Source: Treponema vincentii (GTDB taxonomy: Bacteria > Spirochaetota > Spirochaetia > Treponematales > Treponemataceae). Taken from it: DNA of 64,000 nucleotides. The notes below the pieces were generated by a model. That model did no database searches and was not told the origin of the DNA. It worked only from the letters and a program-made list of their open reading frames with translations. Both the position numbers and the translations under genes were made by a program. Position 1 is the stretch's first letter. Every line of letters starts with the position of its first letter. The stretch lies in contig NZ_CP048020.1 of the NCBI RefSeq assembly GCF_010365865.1, positions 2,418,001 to 2,482,000 on the forward strand, written 5' to 3'. Below are positions 44,301 through 52,535 of this stretch, one piece after another.

Positions 44301-44912
44301 TACGATATCGGATACGGCGGTTTGGATCACGTGCTTGCTTCCGGCAGAAACATCAACGTACTGGTACTCGATACGGAGGTGTATTCCAACACCGGCGGTC
44401 AGATGTCAAAGGCTACCCAGATCGGCGCTATTGCAAAATTCGCCGCATCCGGTAAGGAGACCAGCAAAAAAGACCTCGGTATGATGGCGATGAGCTACGG
44501 CTATGTGTATGTTGCACAGGTTTCCATGGGTGCAAATATGTCGCAGGTTATCAAAGCATTCCGTGAAGCGGAAAGCTATGACGGGCCTTCGATCATCATC
44601 GCATATAGCCATTGTATCAACCACGGTATCAACATGACGAAGGGTATGTCGAACCAGAAAGAGGCCGTTACCTGCGGTCTGTGGCCGTTGTACCGCTACG
44701 ATCCGCGCTTAACAGATCAAGGTAAGAACCCCTTCCAGCTTGACAGCAAAGAGCCGGACTTTAACCTTGCAGACTTTATGTACAAAGAAGTACGCTTCAA
44801 GTCGTTAAAGAATGCAAATCCCGAACGCGCTCAAATGCTGCTTGATAAAGCGGTTGCGAAGGCAAAGCGGCGCTGGCAGGAGTATAAGTATCTGGCCGAC
44901 CGCCCGTTCTAA
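41358..44912 (+). CDS. nifJ: pyruvate:ferredoxin (flavodoxin) oxidoreductase
   Basis: 1184 residues, the single-chain form. Domain order: N-terminal PFOR domain (GNTAAGHVAHALSEVIAIYP), transketolase-like domain II, an inserted two-[4Fe-4S] ferredoxin (CIQCGQCTIVCP near residue 695; CTGCGICVEQCP near 755), and the C-terminal thiamine diphosphate domain (FSGACAGCGETPY; GGDGWAYDIG). It converts pyruvate to acetyl-CoA and reduced ferredoxin, a central step in anaerobic treponemes. ATG at 41358 follows AGAAGGA. A strong hairpin ends the transcript at 44933. Confidence 0.98.
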   Translation: MPEKNLVMIDGNTAAGHVAHALSEVIAIYPITPSSPMGEVADEYSAHGKTNIWGTVPQVVELQSEGGASGAVHGALTTGALSSTFTASQGLLLMIPNMYKIAGELTSTVFHVAARALATSALSIFGDHQDVMACRQTGWAMLASNSVQEVMDLAIIAHTATLEARVPFLHFFDGFRTSHEIQKIEEVSQDVMRQMVNDDLVRAHRLRGLTPEKPMIRGTAQNPDVYFQAREAVNKYYLATPEIVQRVMDKYATLTGRAYHLFDYYGDPNAESVIILMGSGADTVEETVDYLNSQGKKYGLLKVRLYRPFSAEAFVKALPASVQNITVLDRSKEPGSLGEALYEDVRTAIGEMQAAKKCPFTHYPVILGGRYGMGSKEFTPAMVKAVFDNMEGEKKSNFAVGIEDDVTHVSLAYDHHFHVDDSGMHQAMFYGLGSDGTVGANKNSIKIIGEATDNNAQAYFVYDSKKSGSITTSHLRFGKKKIRKPYLVGQADFIACHKFTFLETYDMLKSLKKGGTFLLNSHWNKDEVWEHLPIEVQKDLIAKEAKFYVIDGVKIAEKAGMGNRINVVMQTAFFKIFGILPEDEAVALIKKFIEKSYGKKGSEIVQKNIKTIDMALEGVEQVTYPKEATSKLSRHAAMSADAPEFVRKILGKIAINEGDAVKVSEIPADGTFPTATTQYEKRAIAEHIPIWKSELCIQCGQCTIVCPHAAIRMKVYDKSNIGHAPSAFRSIPYKGKEFDNSLFTIQVSPEDCTGCGICVEQCPAKSKENPAIRAINMEGFVEHRAVESENWKFFMSLPDPDTRKVNLSQPKGIGMRRPLFEFSGACAGCGETPYIGVLSRLFGDRAVIANATGCSSIYGGNLPTTPYAKRADGRGPVWSNSLFEDAAEFGYGMRLTSDKLAEYAREVAGKLKAKGVAVAAIDKVLSNTQADDAAIDEQRGFVADLKKELEKSSDPLAKELLSLTDHFVKRSVWILGGDGWAYDIGYGGLDHVLASGRNINVLVLDTEVYSNTGGQMSKATQIGAIAKFAASGKETSKKDLGMMAMSYGYVYVAQVSMGANMSQVIKAFREAESYDGPSIIIAYSHCINHGINMTKGMSNQKEAVTCGLWPLYRYDPRLTDQGKNPFQLDSKEPDFNLADFMYKEVRFKSLKNANPERAQMLLDKAVAKAKRRWQEYKYLADRPF

Positions 44913-44932
44913 GCGGATACTGAATAGAGAAA

Positions 44933-44964
44933 ACCTCTAACGATCAAACGAGATTGTTAGAGGT
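44933..44964 (+). terminator. stem-loop after nifJ
   Basis: ACCTCTAAC-GATC / GATT-GTTAGAGGT hairpin 20 bp after the nifJ stop. A second hairpin with a T-run follows at 45031-45064. Confidence 0.75.
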
Positions 44965-45030
44965 ATTCAGTGATGTAACGATAAAAACAAGCCGCTTGCT
45001 TCCGGTTGGAGGCAAACGGCTTTGTTATGA

Positions 45031-45064
45031 AAGGCACTGTAAAAGTTTTGCAGCGCCTTTTTTA
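45031..45064 (+). terminator. Rho-independent terminator
   Basis: AAGGCACTG ... CAGCGCC followed by TTTTTT, a clear terminator. The rest of 45065-45216 contains nothing I can assign. Confidence 0.8.
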
Positions 45065-45216
45065 TTCGTGGAGAAGGACTCATCTCCGATATGCCGCGCC
45101 GAAAAACACGGCGTTTCCTACCAGCATCCCGAAGCTCCGCCGCAAATAGTTTAAGGCAGCAAGATAAGCCGCAAGAGTATTGAAAAACCATCTCCTTTCA
45201 TATCCCACATATTTTT

Positions 45217-45499
45217 ATATTTTTCGTTGACAAGTTTTTGAAAGCTGCGGTGTAATTAACCCCATCCGGGCTCTTGAAAAACCGTTTTGAATCTTTCAAG
45301 GTGTCCGCTTATTTTTTCAAAAATTTACAGGAACAAAAAAGGAGTTTTCTAACATGAAAAAATTTGGAATTGTAGCGGTTTGTTTGTTGTTAACCGGGCT
45401 TATTGCCGGATGCGGGCAGCAAAAGAAAACAGACGATGTGCTGAGTGTTATCAATAATGCGAAAGACACAAGCATTGAACAGTTAATCGAGCGTGCAAA
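45217..45499 (+). repeat. direct repeat, left copy (promoter and 5' gene end)
   Basis: A 283-bp segment matching 48292-48574 without gaps but with scattered substitutions, more in the leader than in the coding part. It contains TTGACA (45227-45232), an 18-bp spacer and TGTAAT (45251-45256), plus the start of a lipoprotein gene. Confidence 0.9.
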
Positions 45500-45503
45500 C
45501 TGA
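45354..45503 (+). pseudogene. truncated ABC-transporter lipoprotein (49 codons)
   Basis: It encodes the same signal peptide and lipobox (LLTGLIAGC) and the first residues of the binding protein at 48429, then stops at TGA (45501-45503) just after the homology ends. It has its own ribosome site (AAGGAG) and a weakened promoter (TGTAAT in place of TATAAT). If expressed, it would be a 49-residue mini-lipoprotein of about 30 mature residues. It is best read as the left scar of an insertion or duplication. Confidence 0.85.
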
Positions 45504-45656
45504 TAATAAAAAACTACAGGAAAGATACTTCAAGCCTTTTTATGTGACTTTTCGGGGTGAAAATCGGGGAAAATCCCCGTTCTAAGCCTTTCAAAAAATC
45601 ACACAAGGGTTTGTACTAACCTGTGGTCATGTATGAAATTATAGGTTTTAAGCAAC

Positions 45657-45686
45657 AAAAAACACCGTATTACTACGATGTTTTTC
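45657..45686 (-). terminator. terminator of the radical SAM operon
   Basis: On the minus strand AAAACATCGTA / TACGGTGTTTT forms an imperfect stem followed by TTTTTT. It ends the MarR-radical SAM unit. The stretch 45504-45806 also has a CGGGGA / TCCCCG hairpin near 45568 and no gene. Confidence 0.65.
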
Positions 45687-45806
45687 GTTGTTCATATTCT
45701 GTTTAAGATACTGGCAAACTGGAATTGTTCTAAGTCTTCTCGGTTGCACCTTCTTGCCCTTCGGACAAGGAGTCTCCCTCGTTCAAAGAGCTCGGTCAAT
45801 TTCTGT

Positions 45807-46715
45807 TTAACGATTTCTTTTTCCGGTATTTTCTGTCCCTCGGATTTCCTCATGATAGAAATAATCCACGATCACCGGATGTCCCTGCGGGACTCTGCCA
45901 TAAGGCATTTCATTATCCACAAAGGGACAATCATACTTTTTAGCCATTCCCTCAGCTTTTACTTCAAGTGCTTCAAAGTAGCTGCGGTTATGCTTGTTAT
46001 AGATCTCATCGTAAAGCGGTACAAGATCAGGATATTTTCCAGCGATATAATCCATAATCGTCTTCTTGAAACCGCCCCGAAGATTGAGATTTTCGAGCCA
46101 GAACAGATCGCACTGACCCTTTACCCGCTCAAAGATCGCTTCAAAATCCGTGATACCGGGGAATACCGGGGATACGAAACAGACTGTACGGATACCTGCA
46201 TCATATACCTGCTTCATAGAAGCGATACGACGCTCAATGCTCGAAGCAGAGTCCATATCGTTCTTAAAATTTTCATCCAGTGTGTTGATCGACCATGAAA
46301 CGGTTACTCGTGCAAGCTTCTTCAGCAGATCAATATCTCGTACCACAAGATCAGACTTTGTGCAGATTAGAATATCTGCGTCACTGCCGATCAGCTGCTC
46401 CAGAAGTTTTCTGGTATTCCCGAATTGCTCCTCCTGTGGATTGTAGCCATCCGTCACAGAACCGATGACCACCCGCTGTCCGGCATACTTCTTCGGATTT
46501 TTAATTTCCGGCCAATGCTTCACATCAAGGAAAGTGCCCCATTCCTCCTTGTGTCCGGTAAAGCGCTTCATAAAAGAAGCATAGCAATACTTGCAGGCAT
46601 GTGTACAGCCTACATAGGGATTGACCGAGTAACCGCCTACCGGCAGACTGGACTTGGTCATGATGTTCTTTGTTCCCACCTCACTAATGAGGATTCCATC
46701 GATTACTTCTGCCAT
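45807..46715 (-). CDS. radical SAM mobile pair protein B-like (SPL-related)
   Basis: 302 residues. The [4Fe-4S] cluster motif is CTHACKYCY (residues 38-46). The later sequence (VIGSVTDGYNPQEEQ; VSWSINTLDENF) resembles SPL/Rv2578c-type radical SAM enzymes. It overlaps the upstream radical SAM gene by about 13 bp and ends the MarR-A-B unit. Paired radical SAM genes behind a MarR regulator are known on mobile elements of Firmicutes as 'radical SAM mobile pair' genes; their reaction is not established. It looks acquired, as it lies between repeat copies next to a recombinase remnant. Confidence 0.85.
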   Translation of the reverse strand: MAEVIDGILISEVGTKNIMTKSSLPVGGYSVNPYVGCTHACKYCYASFMKRFTGHKEEWGTFLDVKHWPEIKNPKKYAGQRVVIGSVTDGYNPQEEQFGNTRKLLEQLIGSDADILICTKSDLVVRDIDLLKKLARVTVSWSINTLDENFKNDMDSASSIERRIASMKQVYDAGIRTVCFVSPVFPGITDFEAIFERVKGQCDLFWLENLNLRGGFKKTIMDYIAGKYPDLVPLYDEIYNKHNRSYFEALEVKAEGMAKKYDCPFVDNEMPYGRVPQGHPVIVDYFYHEEIRGTENTGKRNR

Positions 46716-47392
46716 GATCTCTGTACCACCAACACTTTATTGAATTCTTCTGGCATTTCCTGAATCATATTTTCATCCCCTATGATAGAGACAAGGTCTT
46801 CCTTCATAAACACCGGAATGCCGAGCGCGTGTGCCTGATCCGTCAGAGACCATGCCCACTCCGGCTCCGTATGAACCTTCCTGCTCTGAGCTCCAGTCAT
46901 GGTGCCGACAACAATCCAGTTGATTCCGGAAAGGTCAACTGAACCGGGATCGTCGAATAACGGTTCAAAGGTAACATGGTAGTGTTTTGCTCTGACGTTT
47001 TTCCGAAGGGCGTCAATACGCCACAGTTCTGCTTTCCTCGTTACCGTAACGCCAAACCATGCGTTTTCCAGATCGGTATCAAAATCCAGCAGATCGGGGC
47101 GCTTGGTAAGAAACAGGAACTGATGCTGTGGGTTTTCACGGATCTTTGCAAATACCTCGTCTCTCCATTCCAGCTTCCATCCGGAGAGATCGCTCATGCC
47201 GGTAAGAAGAAAGTTCTGCGGACGTTTCTTTTCCATCATCTTGAGCTTACATGGGAAGAACTCAGGAACAGAGAAATCATCAATTATATGCCAGCGTTTC
47301 ACATTGTTGCGGGCATAGCAATATGCACACCCCACTGTGCAGCCGATGACGATATTCATGTTCTGAATCTGATTTTTGATACAAATACTCAT
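46703..47392 (-). CDS. radical SAM mobile pair protein A-like (DUF5131)
   Basis: 229 residues from ATG at 47392, which overlaps the MarR stop as ATGA (an in-frame TTG lies 12 bp upstream). The cluster motif CTVGCAYCYA lies near residue 18. The sequence FLFLTKRPDLLDFD and NWIVVGTMTGAQSRK matches the DUF5131/Gp37-Gp68 group of radical SAM proteins, often found in phages and mobile elements. Translational coupling to both neighbours suggests that the two radical SAM proteins act together. The substrate is unknown. Confidence 0.85.
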   Translation of the reverse strand: MSICIKNQIQNMNIVIGCTVGCAYCYARNNVKRWHIIDDFSVPEFFPCKLKMMEKKRPQNFLLTGMSDLSGWKLEWRDEVFAKIRENPQHQFLFLTKRPDLLDFDTDLENAWFGVTVTRKAELWRIDALRKNVRAKHYHVTFEPLFDDPGSVDLSGINWIVVGTMTGAQSRKVHTEPEWAWSLTDQAHALGIPVFMKEDLVSIIGDENMIQEMPEEFNKVLVVQRSWQK

Positions 47393-47826
47393 GACTCCTG
47401 CCAATCCTCAAGATTCTTTCTGATGCGGTCGAGGCATTCCTCAAACCGGGTAATTTCTTCCTCCGAAAAACCTTTGTAGTAAATGCTGCCCATATCATCA
47501 GATACAGAATCGTACTCGCCCTTTAAGGCATGTGCTTTCTCAGTCAGAAACAGGAGTGTTTTCCTTTTGTCCGTTTCAGACTGAACGCGGCTTATCAGCC
47601 CTTGATTTTCCATTCTTTCCAGCATCGTCGTAAGAGAAGTTATCGCTAATCCACATTTGATCGAGAGTGACCCAATCGGGATTCCATCCTCCTGCCACAG
47701 CACATAAAGAATACGCCCCTGGGCTCCATTGAACGCATCAATATTCTTTTCACTGAGAATCTTCTCAAAGATCCGGTCTCCAAGCTGTTTTATTTTGGTA
47801 ACAAGGAATCCTCCATTCATTTCCAT
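47389..47826 (-). CDS. MarR-family regulator of the radical SAM pair
   Basis: 145 residues with a winged helix (LSIKCGLAITSLTTMLERMENQGLI recognition region, near residues 55-80, then the wing with RVQSETDKRKTLLFLT). It is the first gene of a three-gene unit with 4-bp overlap to the next. Its own promoter at 47856-47884 overlaps a 12-bp palindrome that is very likely its operator, so it should repress itself and the radical SAM pair. The start at 47826 has no clear ribosome site. Confidence 0.9.
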   Translation of the reverse strand: MEMNGGFLVTKIKQLGDRIFEKILSEKNIDAFNGAQGRILYVLWQEDGIPIGSLSIKCGLAITSLTTMLERMENQGLISRVQSETDKRKTLLFLTEKAHALKGEYDSVSDDMGSIYYKGFSEEEITRFEECLDRIRKNLEDWQES

Positions 47827-47834
47827 ACAAAAGA

Positions 47835-47884
47835 TCCTATATAGTAGTTTATCAAATCATACTATATAGGAGTTTTATTGTCAA
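47835..47884 (-). promoter_or_regulatory. MarR promoter and palindromic operator
   Basis: Minus strand: TTGACA (47879-47884), 17-bp spacer, TATGAT (47856-47861). Perfect arms TCCTATATAGTA (47835-47846) and TACTATATAGGA (47860-47871) flank and overlap the -10 box. Confidence 0.88.
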
Positions 47885-47991
47885 CAGTTTGTATGTCTAA
47901 ATAGAGGTAAATTCCGATTTGTCGTTCTTAATCAAAAGTATTATACCACTTCTTTGTAAACTTTTCCGCCCCTTCGACTATACTCTCAACT

Positions 47992-48297
47992 TCATGACTG
48001 CTTGAATACTTGCCGAAAAAGAAAACTGCCATCAATCAGACAGAACTCCGATTGATTGTGCTTCGGTTTTTCCTCTTGCTTGTCTTTCCAAAGGGATTGC
48101 AGTTCCAAAGCAAAGGCTTTTTCATCATTTAGAACGAATTTTGAAAAGCGTTTAACTGCCGATAATATCAAGGCTTCAACAGTATCAGCACTAATTGTAT
48201 GGGAAGTACAAGAATTAACCCTGCTTGCATACCCGCCGCAACGGTAAGAATACTGGATAGAACCATCTTTCTTCTTTGTCCAGCGTATTTTGTATTT
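47992..48297 (-). pseudogene. large serine recombinase, C-terminal remnant
   Basis: A 102-codon open stretch in one frame with no start. It matches the zinc-ribbon and following region of large serine recombinases (Tn4451/CTn type): YRCGGYASRVNSCTSHTIS, then TVEALILSAVKRF. The N-terminal catalytic part is missing; the frame ends at the boundary with the right repeat copy. This marks the flanking cassette as a decayed mobile element. The rest of 47885-47991 shows nothing I can assign. Confidence 0.8.
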
Positions 48298-48574
48298 CTC
48301 GTTGACAAATTTTTAAGAGCGAAGGTATAATCAACCTCATCCGGGCTCTTAAAAAACCGTTTTGAGGCTTTCAGGATGCCCTGTTGTTTTTCCAAAAATC
48401 TACAGGAACGAAAAAGGAGTTTTCTAACATGAAAAAATTTGGAATTGTAGCGGTTTGTTTGTTACTAATCGGGCTTATTGCCGGATGCGGGCAGCAAAAG
48501 AAAGCGGACGATGTGCTGAGTGTTATCAATAATGCGAAAGACACAAGCATTGAACAGTTAATCGAGCGTGCAAA
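48292..48574 (+). repeat. direct repeat, right copy
   Basis: Counterpart of 45217-45499. It carries the intact promoter and the start of the complete binding-protein gene. Confidence 0.9.
48302..48331 (+). promoter_or_regulatory. promoter of the Fbp/Afu-like operon
   Basis: TTGACA (48302-48307), 18-bp spacer, TATAAT (48326-48331), about 90 bp before the ATG at 48429. Confidence 0.85.
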
Positions 48575-49544
48575 GGCGGAAACCGGTGATTTTACCGTGT
48601 ACTCCACATCCTCGAAAACCGATAAAACGGTCAAGGCGTTTTTTGCTAAATACGGACTGCAAGGAACCGGTTCCGGCGTAAAGCAGAATGAAAAAGATTT
48701 CTATTCTGCTATTGAAAAGCTGATTGACGGCGGTTCGGCAGAAATTGATGCAGTCGTTACCCAGAACGGAGCTTCTTTAAGTGTTGAATTAGGCGCTGGA
48801 AATCTTATCAATTATAATCCCGTTGTACCCGGCGCAGCGAAGAGCGATATGTACGCGTTTATGTACTATTTTAAAGAATTTGCAATGGATAAAAAATTCG
48901 ATGAACAGATCACCAATGTGTGGGATTTAATCGATACCTCATCCGCAGTCTATTACCGGAAAGCGGGAGAACCGATTAATCAGCTGTTTATGGCAGCGTT
49001 GACAACCGATGCATGGGCGCAAAAATTGTCTGCTGCCTATGACGAAAAATACGGCGCAGGAACATGTGATTCCGCTGTTGCTGCCGGAAACTTTAAGAAT
49101 GCAGGCTATCTATTTATAGACGGTTTTGTGAAAAAAGCAACCGATTACGAAAGTGAAGGAAAGATAGCCTCCAAGATTGTTGTCGATGCGGAAAAGCCCG
49201 TTATCGGATTTTCTCCGGTAACAAAGTATTCAACCGGTGCAGAGGGAACGTACAACAAAGTAAAATTTTTCAATAAAATGAAAGGCTTTAACGGTTATGC
49301 GTATAAATTTTATACACAGATTGCAAAAACAACCGACCGTCCATATACGGCGATGCTTTTTATTAACTATCTGTCAACGGCAGAAGGCATTGCAACCTAT
49401 CAGGAAGGGAATGGAGTGTATTCTACAAATAGCATGGTACAACAGGACATAGATTCGTTACTCGACGGATTTGTACTGGAAAATTATACCGATGTAAAAT
49501 CAGATTGGGCATCGATTGTCAAACTTCTTGAAGGGTATAATTGA
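48429..49544 (+). CDS. ABC-transporter binding lipoprotein (Fbp/Afu-like)
   Basis: 371 residues from ATG at 48429 (AAGGAG upstream). The signal peptide ends in lipobox LIAGC. The body is a family-6-type solute-binding protein related to iron/sugar-phosphate binding proteins (FTVYSTSSKTDKTVKAFF; FINYLSTAEGIATYQEGNG). The genes behind it, a fused permease, an FbpC-like ATPase and an inositol-monophosphatase-family enzyme, match the layout of AfuABC-type hexose-phosphate importers more than plain iron uptake, but the ligand cannot be read with certainty. Its first 48 codons are duplicated at 45354. Confidence 0.88.
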   Translation: MKKFGIVAVCLLLIGLIAGCGQQKKADDVLSVINNAKDTSIEQLIERAKAETGDFTVYSTSSKTDKTVKAFFAKYGLQGTGSGVKQNEKDFYSAIEKLIDGGSAEIDAVVTQNGASLSVELGAGNLINYNPVVPGAAKSDMYAFMYYFKEFAMDKKFDEQITNVWDLIDTSSAVYYRKAGEPINQLFMAALTTDAWAQKLSAAYDEKYGAGTCDSAVAAGNFKNAGYLFIDGFVKKATDYESEGKIASKIVVDAEKPVIGFSPVTKYSTGAEGTYNKVKFFNKMKGFNGYAYKFYTQIAKTTDRPYTAMLFINYLSTAEGIATYQEGNGVYSTNSMVQQDIDSLLDGFVLENYTDVKSDWASIVKLLEGYN

Positions 49545-51397
49545 TCCGGTTTGTATCTTGTATATATATGAAACCTATGACACTTACCGTGAAGAGGGCC
49601 GGCAACAAGTTAAAAGCATTTTTTGCACAGCCCTCAAATATCATTCTTACCGTTGCGCTCATTTTACTCGGTGCAACGACTATCTTCCCGCTCATTTCGA
49701 TGATTATCGAAAGTTTTACCGTACATTTACGGGAGGCTTTGTTTCATGGAGAGCCGGCGGGAAGCATATCGCTCAGCGGATGGAAATCGCTTTTACTCAC
49801 GTCGGAGTATAACTACAGTAAAAATTACTTTTACGTTCCGCTGTTTAACTCAATCTCCATGGCGTTGATTGCTTCCGCAGTTGCGATTGTTATCGGCGGA
49901 GTATTTGCATGGTTTATCAACCGGACGAACATCCCGCTGAAAAAACCGATATCGGCGCTGCTTTTATTTCCGTACATTATGCCGTCGTGGACGATTGCAC
50001 TTTTTTGGCACAATATGTTTGCTAACGTAACGGTGCACGGATGTAGTGCAAACGGGATTATCGCTTCGTTGTTCCATATCTATGCACCGGAGTGGTTTGT
50101 TTACGGACGATTCCCTATCGGGATGACGCTCGGTATTCACTATGCGCCGTTTGCCTATATTCTGATCGGCGGTATTCTGAAAAACATGGATGCCAACCTT
50201 GAAGAAGCGGCAACCATTCTAAAAACGCCGCGCTGGAGAATCCTTACAAAGATTACCTTACCGATTGTAGCTCCCGCGATGATGAATACATTTTTGCTGG
50301 TGTTCGCCAGTTCCGTAAGCGCGTATGCCGTACCCGTTTTTCTCGGTACTCCTATCGGCTTTATGACGTTAACCACCTCGATGACCTATTTTAATCAGGC
50401 GTATCCGGCGCAAGGCTATGCAGTCGGTATCGTGCTGGTAGTATTAGGGCTATTCGTACTGGGCATCAACAACCTGTTTACCGGAAAACGGAAGTCATAC
50501 ACAACGGTAACCGGCAAGAGTTCGCAAGTATCATTCATCAATCTAAAAGCAGCGCGGCGTCCGCTTGCAGCAGCAGGTCTTCTTATCGTCTTCGCTATCT
50601 CCATTCTGCCGATGATCACCTTTGCACTGGAATCGGTACTGAAAAGCGCCGGTAATTATACACTCGGCAATATGTCGTTTCATTTCTGGATCGGAGACCC
50701 CAATTCGCAAGCTCTGCAAGCGCAATACTATAACTGGGAAGGCGGTATTCTGGTCAATGCACATGTATGGAGTGCGCTGGGGCATAGCTTACTGCTCTCA
50801 CTTGCCTGCGCACTGATTGCCGGTACGTGCGGATTGTTGGTCGGCTACGCGGTTGTAAACAAACGGCATTCCAAGCTATCAAAAATCGTGAGCACACTTG
50901 CGTTTATTCCATATCTTATTCCTTCGATGGCGTTCGGTATGGCGTACCTTGCGCTATCGGTTAACTGGTCGTTTTTATACGGATCGTTTTTTCTGCTCGT
51001 GTTGGTCGGTGCGATTAAATATATGCCTTTTGCAACGAAGTCCGCTACAGGCGCGATGCTGCAACTGTCAGGTGAAATAGAAGAAGCTGCAATTTTAACC
51101 AATACGCCGTGGTGGAAACGGATGCTGAAAATTATCTTTCCGATTCAAAAGCCGAGTTTCTTGTCGGGATATCTTTTGCCGTTTATCTCGTGTATGCGCG
51201 AATTGTCTTTGTTCGTGCTTTTGATTGTGGATAGTAATTTCATTACGACAACCCTATTGATGTATTACAACGAAAAAGGATATTCGCAGTACGGCAATGC
51301 GTTAAACTTATTGATTGTCATTATCGTGCTGCTTATCAACTGGGTGGTGAATAAATTGACAGGCGCAAGCGTTACGAAAGGCGTAGGAGGAAAATAA
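49541..51397 (+). CDS. fused ABC permease (FbpB/AfuB type)
   Basis: 618 residues, about 12 membrane segments in two halves, each with an EAA loop (EEAATILKTPRWRILTKI near residue 225; EEAAILTNTPWWKRMLKI near 520). The start is TTG at 49541 with AAGGG six bases upstream, overlapping the stop of the binding protein (TTGA). An ATG at 49568 lacks a ribosome site. It forms the whole membrane channel of the importer. Confidence 0.92.
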   Translation: MIRFVSCIYMKPMTLTVKRAGNKLKAFFAQPSNIILTVALILLGATTIFPLISMIIESFTVHLREALFHGEPAGSISLSGWKSLLLTSEYNYSKNYFYVPLFNSISMALIASAVAIVIGGVFAWFINRTNIPLKKPISALLLFPYIMPSWTIALFWHNMFANVTVHGCSANGIIASLFHIYAPEWFVYGRFPIGMTLGIHYAPFAYILIGGILKNMDANLEEAATILKTPRWRILTKITLPIVAPAMMNTFLLVFASSVSAYAVPVFLGTPIGFMTLTTSMTYFNQAYPAQGYAVGIVLVVLGLFVLGINNLFTGKRKSYTTVTGKSSQVSFINLKAARRPLAAAGLLIVFAISILPMITFALESVLKSAGNYTLGNMSFHFWIGDPNSQALQAQYYNWEGGILVNAHVWSALGHSLLLSLACALIAGTCGLLVGYAVVNKRHSKLSKIVSTLAFIPYLIPSMAFGMAYLALSVNWSFLYGSFFLLVLVGAIKYMPFATKSATGAMLQLSGEIEEAAILTNTPWWKRMLKIIFPIQKPSFLSGYLLPFISCMRELSLFVLLIVDSNFITTTLLMYYNEKGYSQYGNALNLLIVIIVLLINWVVNKLTGASVTKGVGGK

Positions 51398-51398
51398 G

Positions 51399-52508
51399 AT
51401 GTCTGAGATTATATTGGAACAGGTGACAAAGCAATGGGGAAAATTTGTCGGCGTCGATAACCTCAATATGACAATAGACGACCGTGCATTTGTAACGCTG
51501 CTTGGTCCTTCCGGCTGCGGAAAAACCACAACGCTCAGGATGATTGCGGGACTGGAAACGCCTACATCGGGAAAGATTATTATCGACGGTACGCCCGTCT
51601 TCGATTCGGAGAAAGGAATTAATGTACCGCCGTCAAAACGGAATGTCGGCTTTTTGTTTCAAAACTATGCGTTGTGGCCGCACATGACGGTGTATCAAAA
51701 TATTGCATTCGGCTTGCAAAATTTAAAGTGGGATAGCCGGCGCATCAGAGAACGGGTGGCGGAGCTGCTTGCCTTGCTGAAAATCGAGCAATTTGAAAAA
51801 AGATATCCGAGTGAGCTTTCAGGCGGACAACAACAGCGGGTTGCCATTGCGCGCACGCTTGCTCCCAATCCCAAAATTTTATTTATGGATGAGCCGCTGT
51901 CAAACCTTGATGCAAAGCTGAGGACGGAAATACGGGTTGAACTGAAACGGCTGCACAGCACTACCGATTCCACATTTGTGTATGTTACGCATGATCAGTT
52001 GGAAGCGATGACGCTTTCTACGAAGGTCTGCATTATGGAAAAGGGACTGTTAAAGCAATACGCCGCTCCGCTCGAAATGTACAATAAGCCGTCGTGTGTA
52101 TTTGTCGGCGACTTTATCGGCAATCCTACTATGAATTTTATCGAGGCTGAATACCGTAAGGGTACCATTCAATTTTGCGGATTGCAGGCGGAATTTGTCA
52201 GCGATACGCCGCTCCCGTTTGAAGAAAAAAGTGTTATTCTCGGCATTCGTCCTGAATATGTGCAGATAAGCGAACATGGAAGTGCAGAGGGAACCGTCTT
52301 TTCAACCTTACCTGCGGGCATGGAAACAACCGTTAAAATCAATTCACACGGTACCATTCTTACCTCCGTTGTATTCGGCAGTGTCGATTATGACATTGAT
52401 AAAAAAGTCTCATTCGATTTTTCCGGTAACTCCATCATCCTCTTCGATAAAGAAACCGAAGCAAATATTGCGATGGGTCACTTGGGCATCTCTAAAACTC
52501 AAGGTTAG
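51399..52508 (+). CDS. ABC-transporter ATPase (FbpC/AfuC-like)
   Basis: 369 residues. Walker A GPSGCGKTT, Q loop FLFQNYALWPHM, signature LSGGQQQRV, Walker B ILFMDEPLSNLD and the switch His in VYVTHDQ. A C-terminal TOBE domain (ILGIRPEYVQIS and following) is present. It drives the importer. The start codon follows the permease stop by one base, with AGGAGG in the permease end. Confidence 0.95.
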   Translation: MSEIILEQVTKQWGKFVGVDNLNMTIDDRAFVTLLGPSGCGKTTTLRMIAGLETPTSGKIIIDGTPVFDSEKGINVPPSKRNVGFLFQNYALWPHMTVYQNIAFGLQNLKWDSRRIRERVAELLALLKIEQFEKRYPSELSGGQQQRVAIARTLAPNPKILFMDEPLSNLDAKLRTEIRVELKRLHSTTDSTFVYVTHDQLEAMTLSTKVCIMEKGLLKQYAAPLEMYNKPSCVFVGDFIGNPTMNFIEAEYRKGTIQFCGLQAEFVSDTPLPFEEKSVILGIRPEYVQISEHGSAEGTVFSTLPAGMETTVKINSHGTILTSVVFGSVDYDIDKKVSFDFSGNSIILFDKETEANIAMGHLGISKTQG

Positions 52509-52535
52509 TTTTAAGGGGTTCACACTTGCAGTTTT

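Noticed and set aside
45065-45216. Gene remnant on the minus strand after nifJ
   Set aside because: A short open stretch exists but with no start site and no recognisable family; probably chance.
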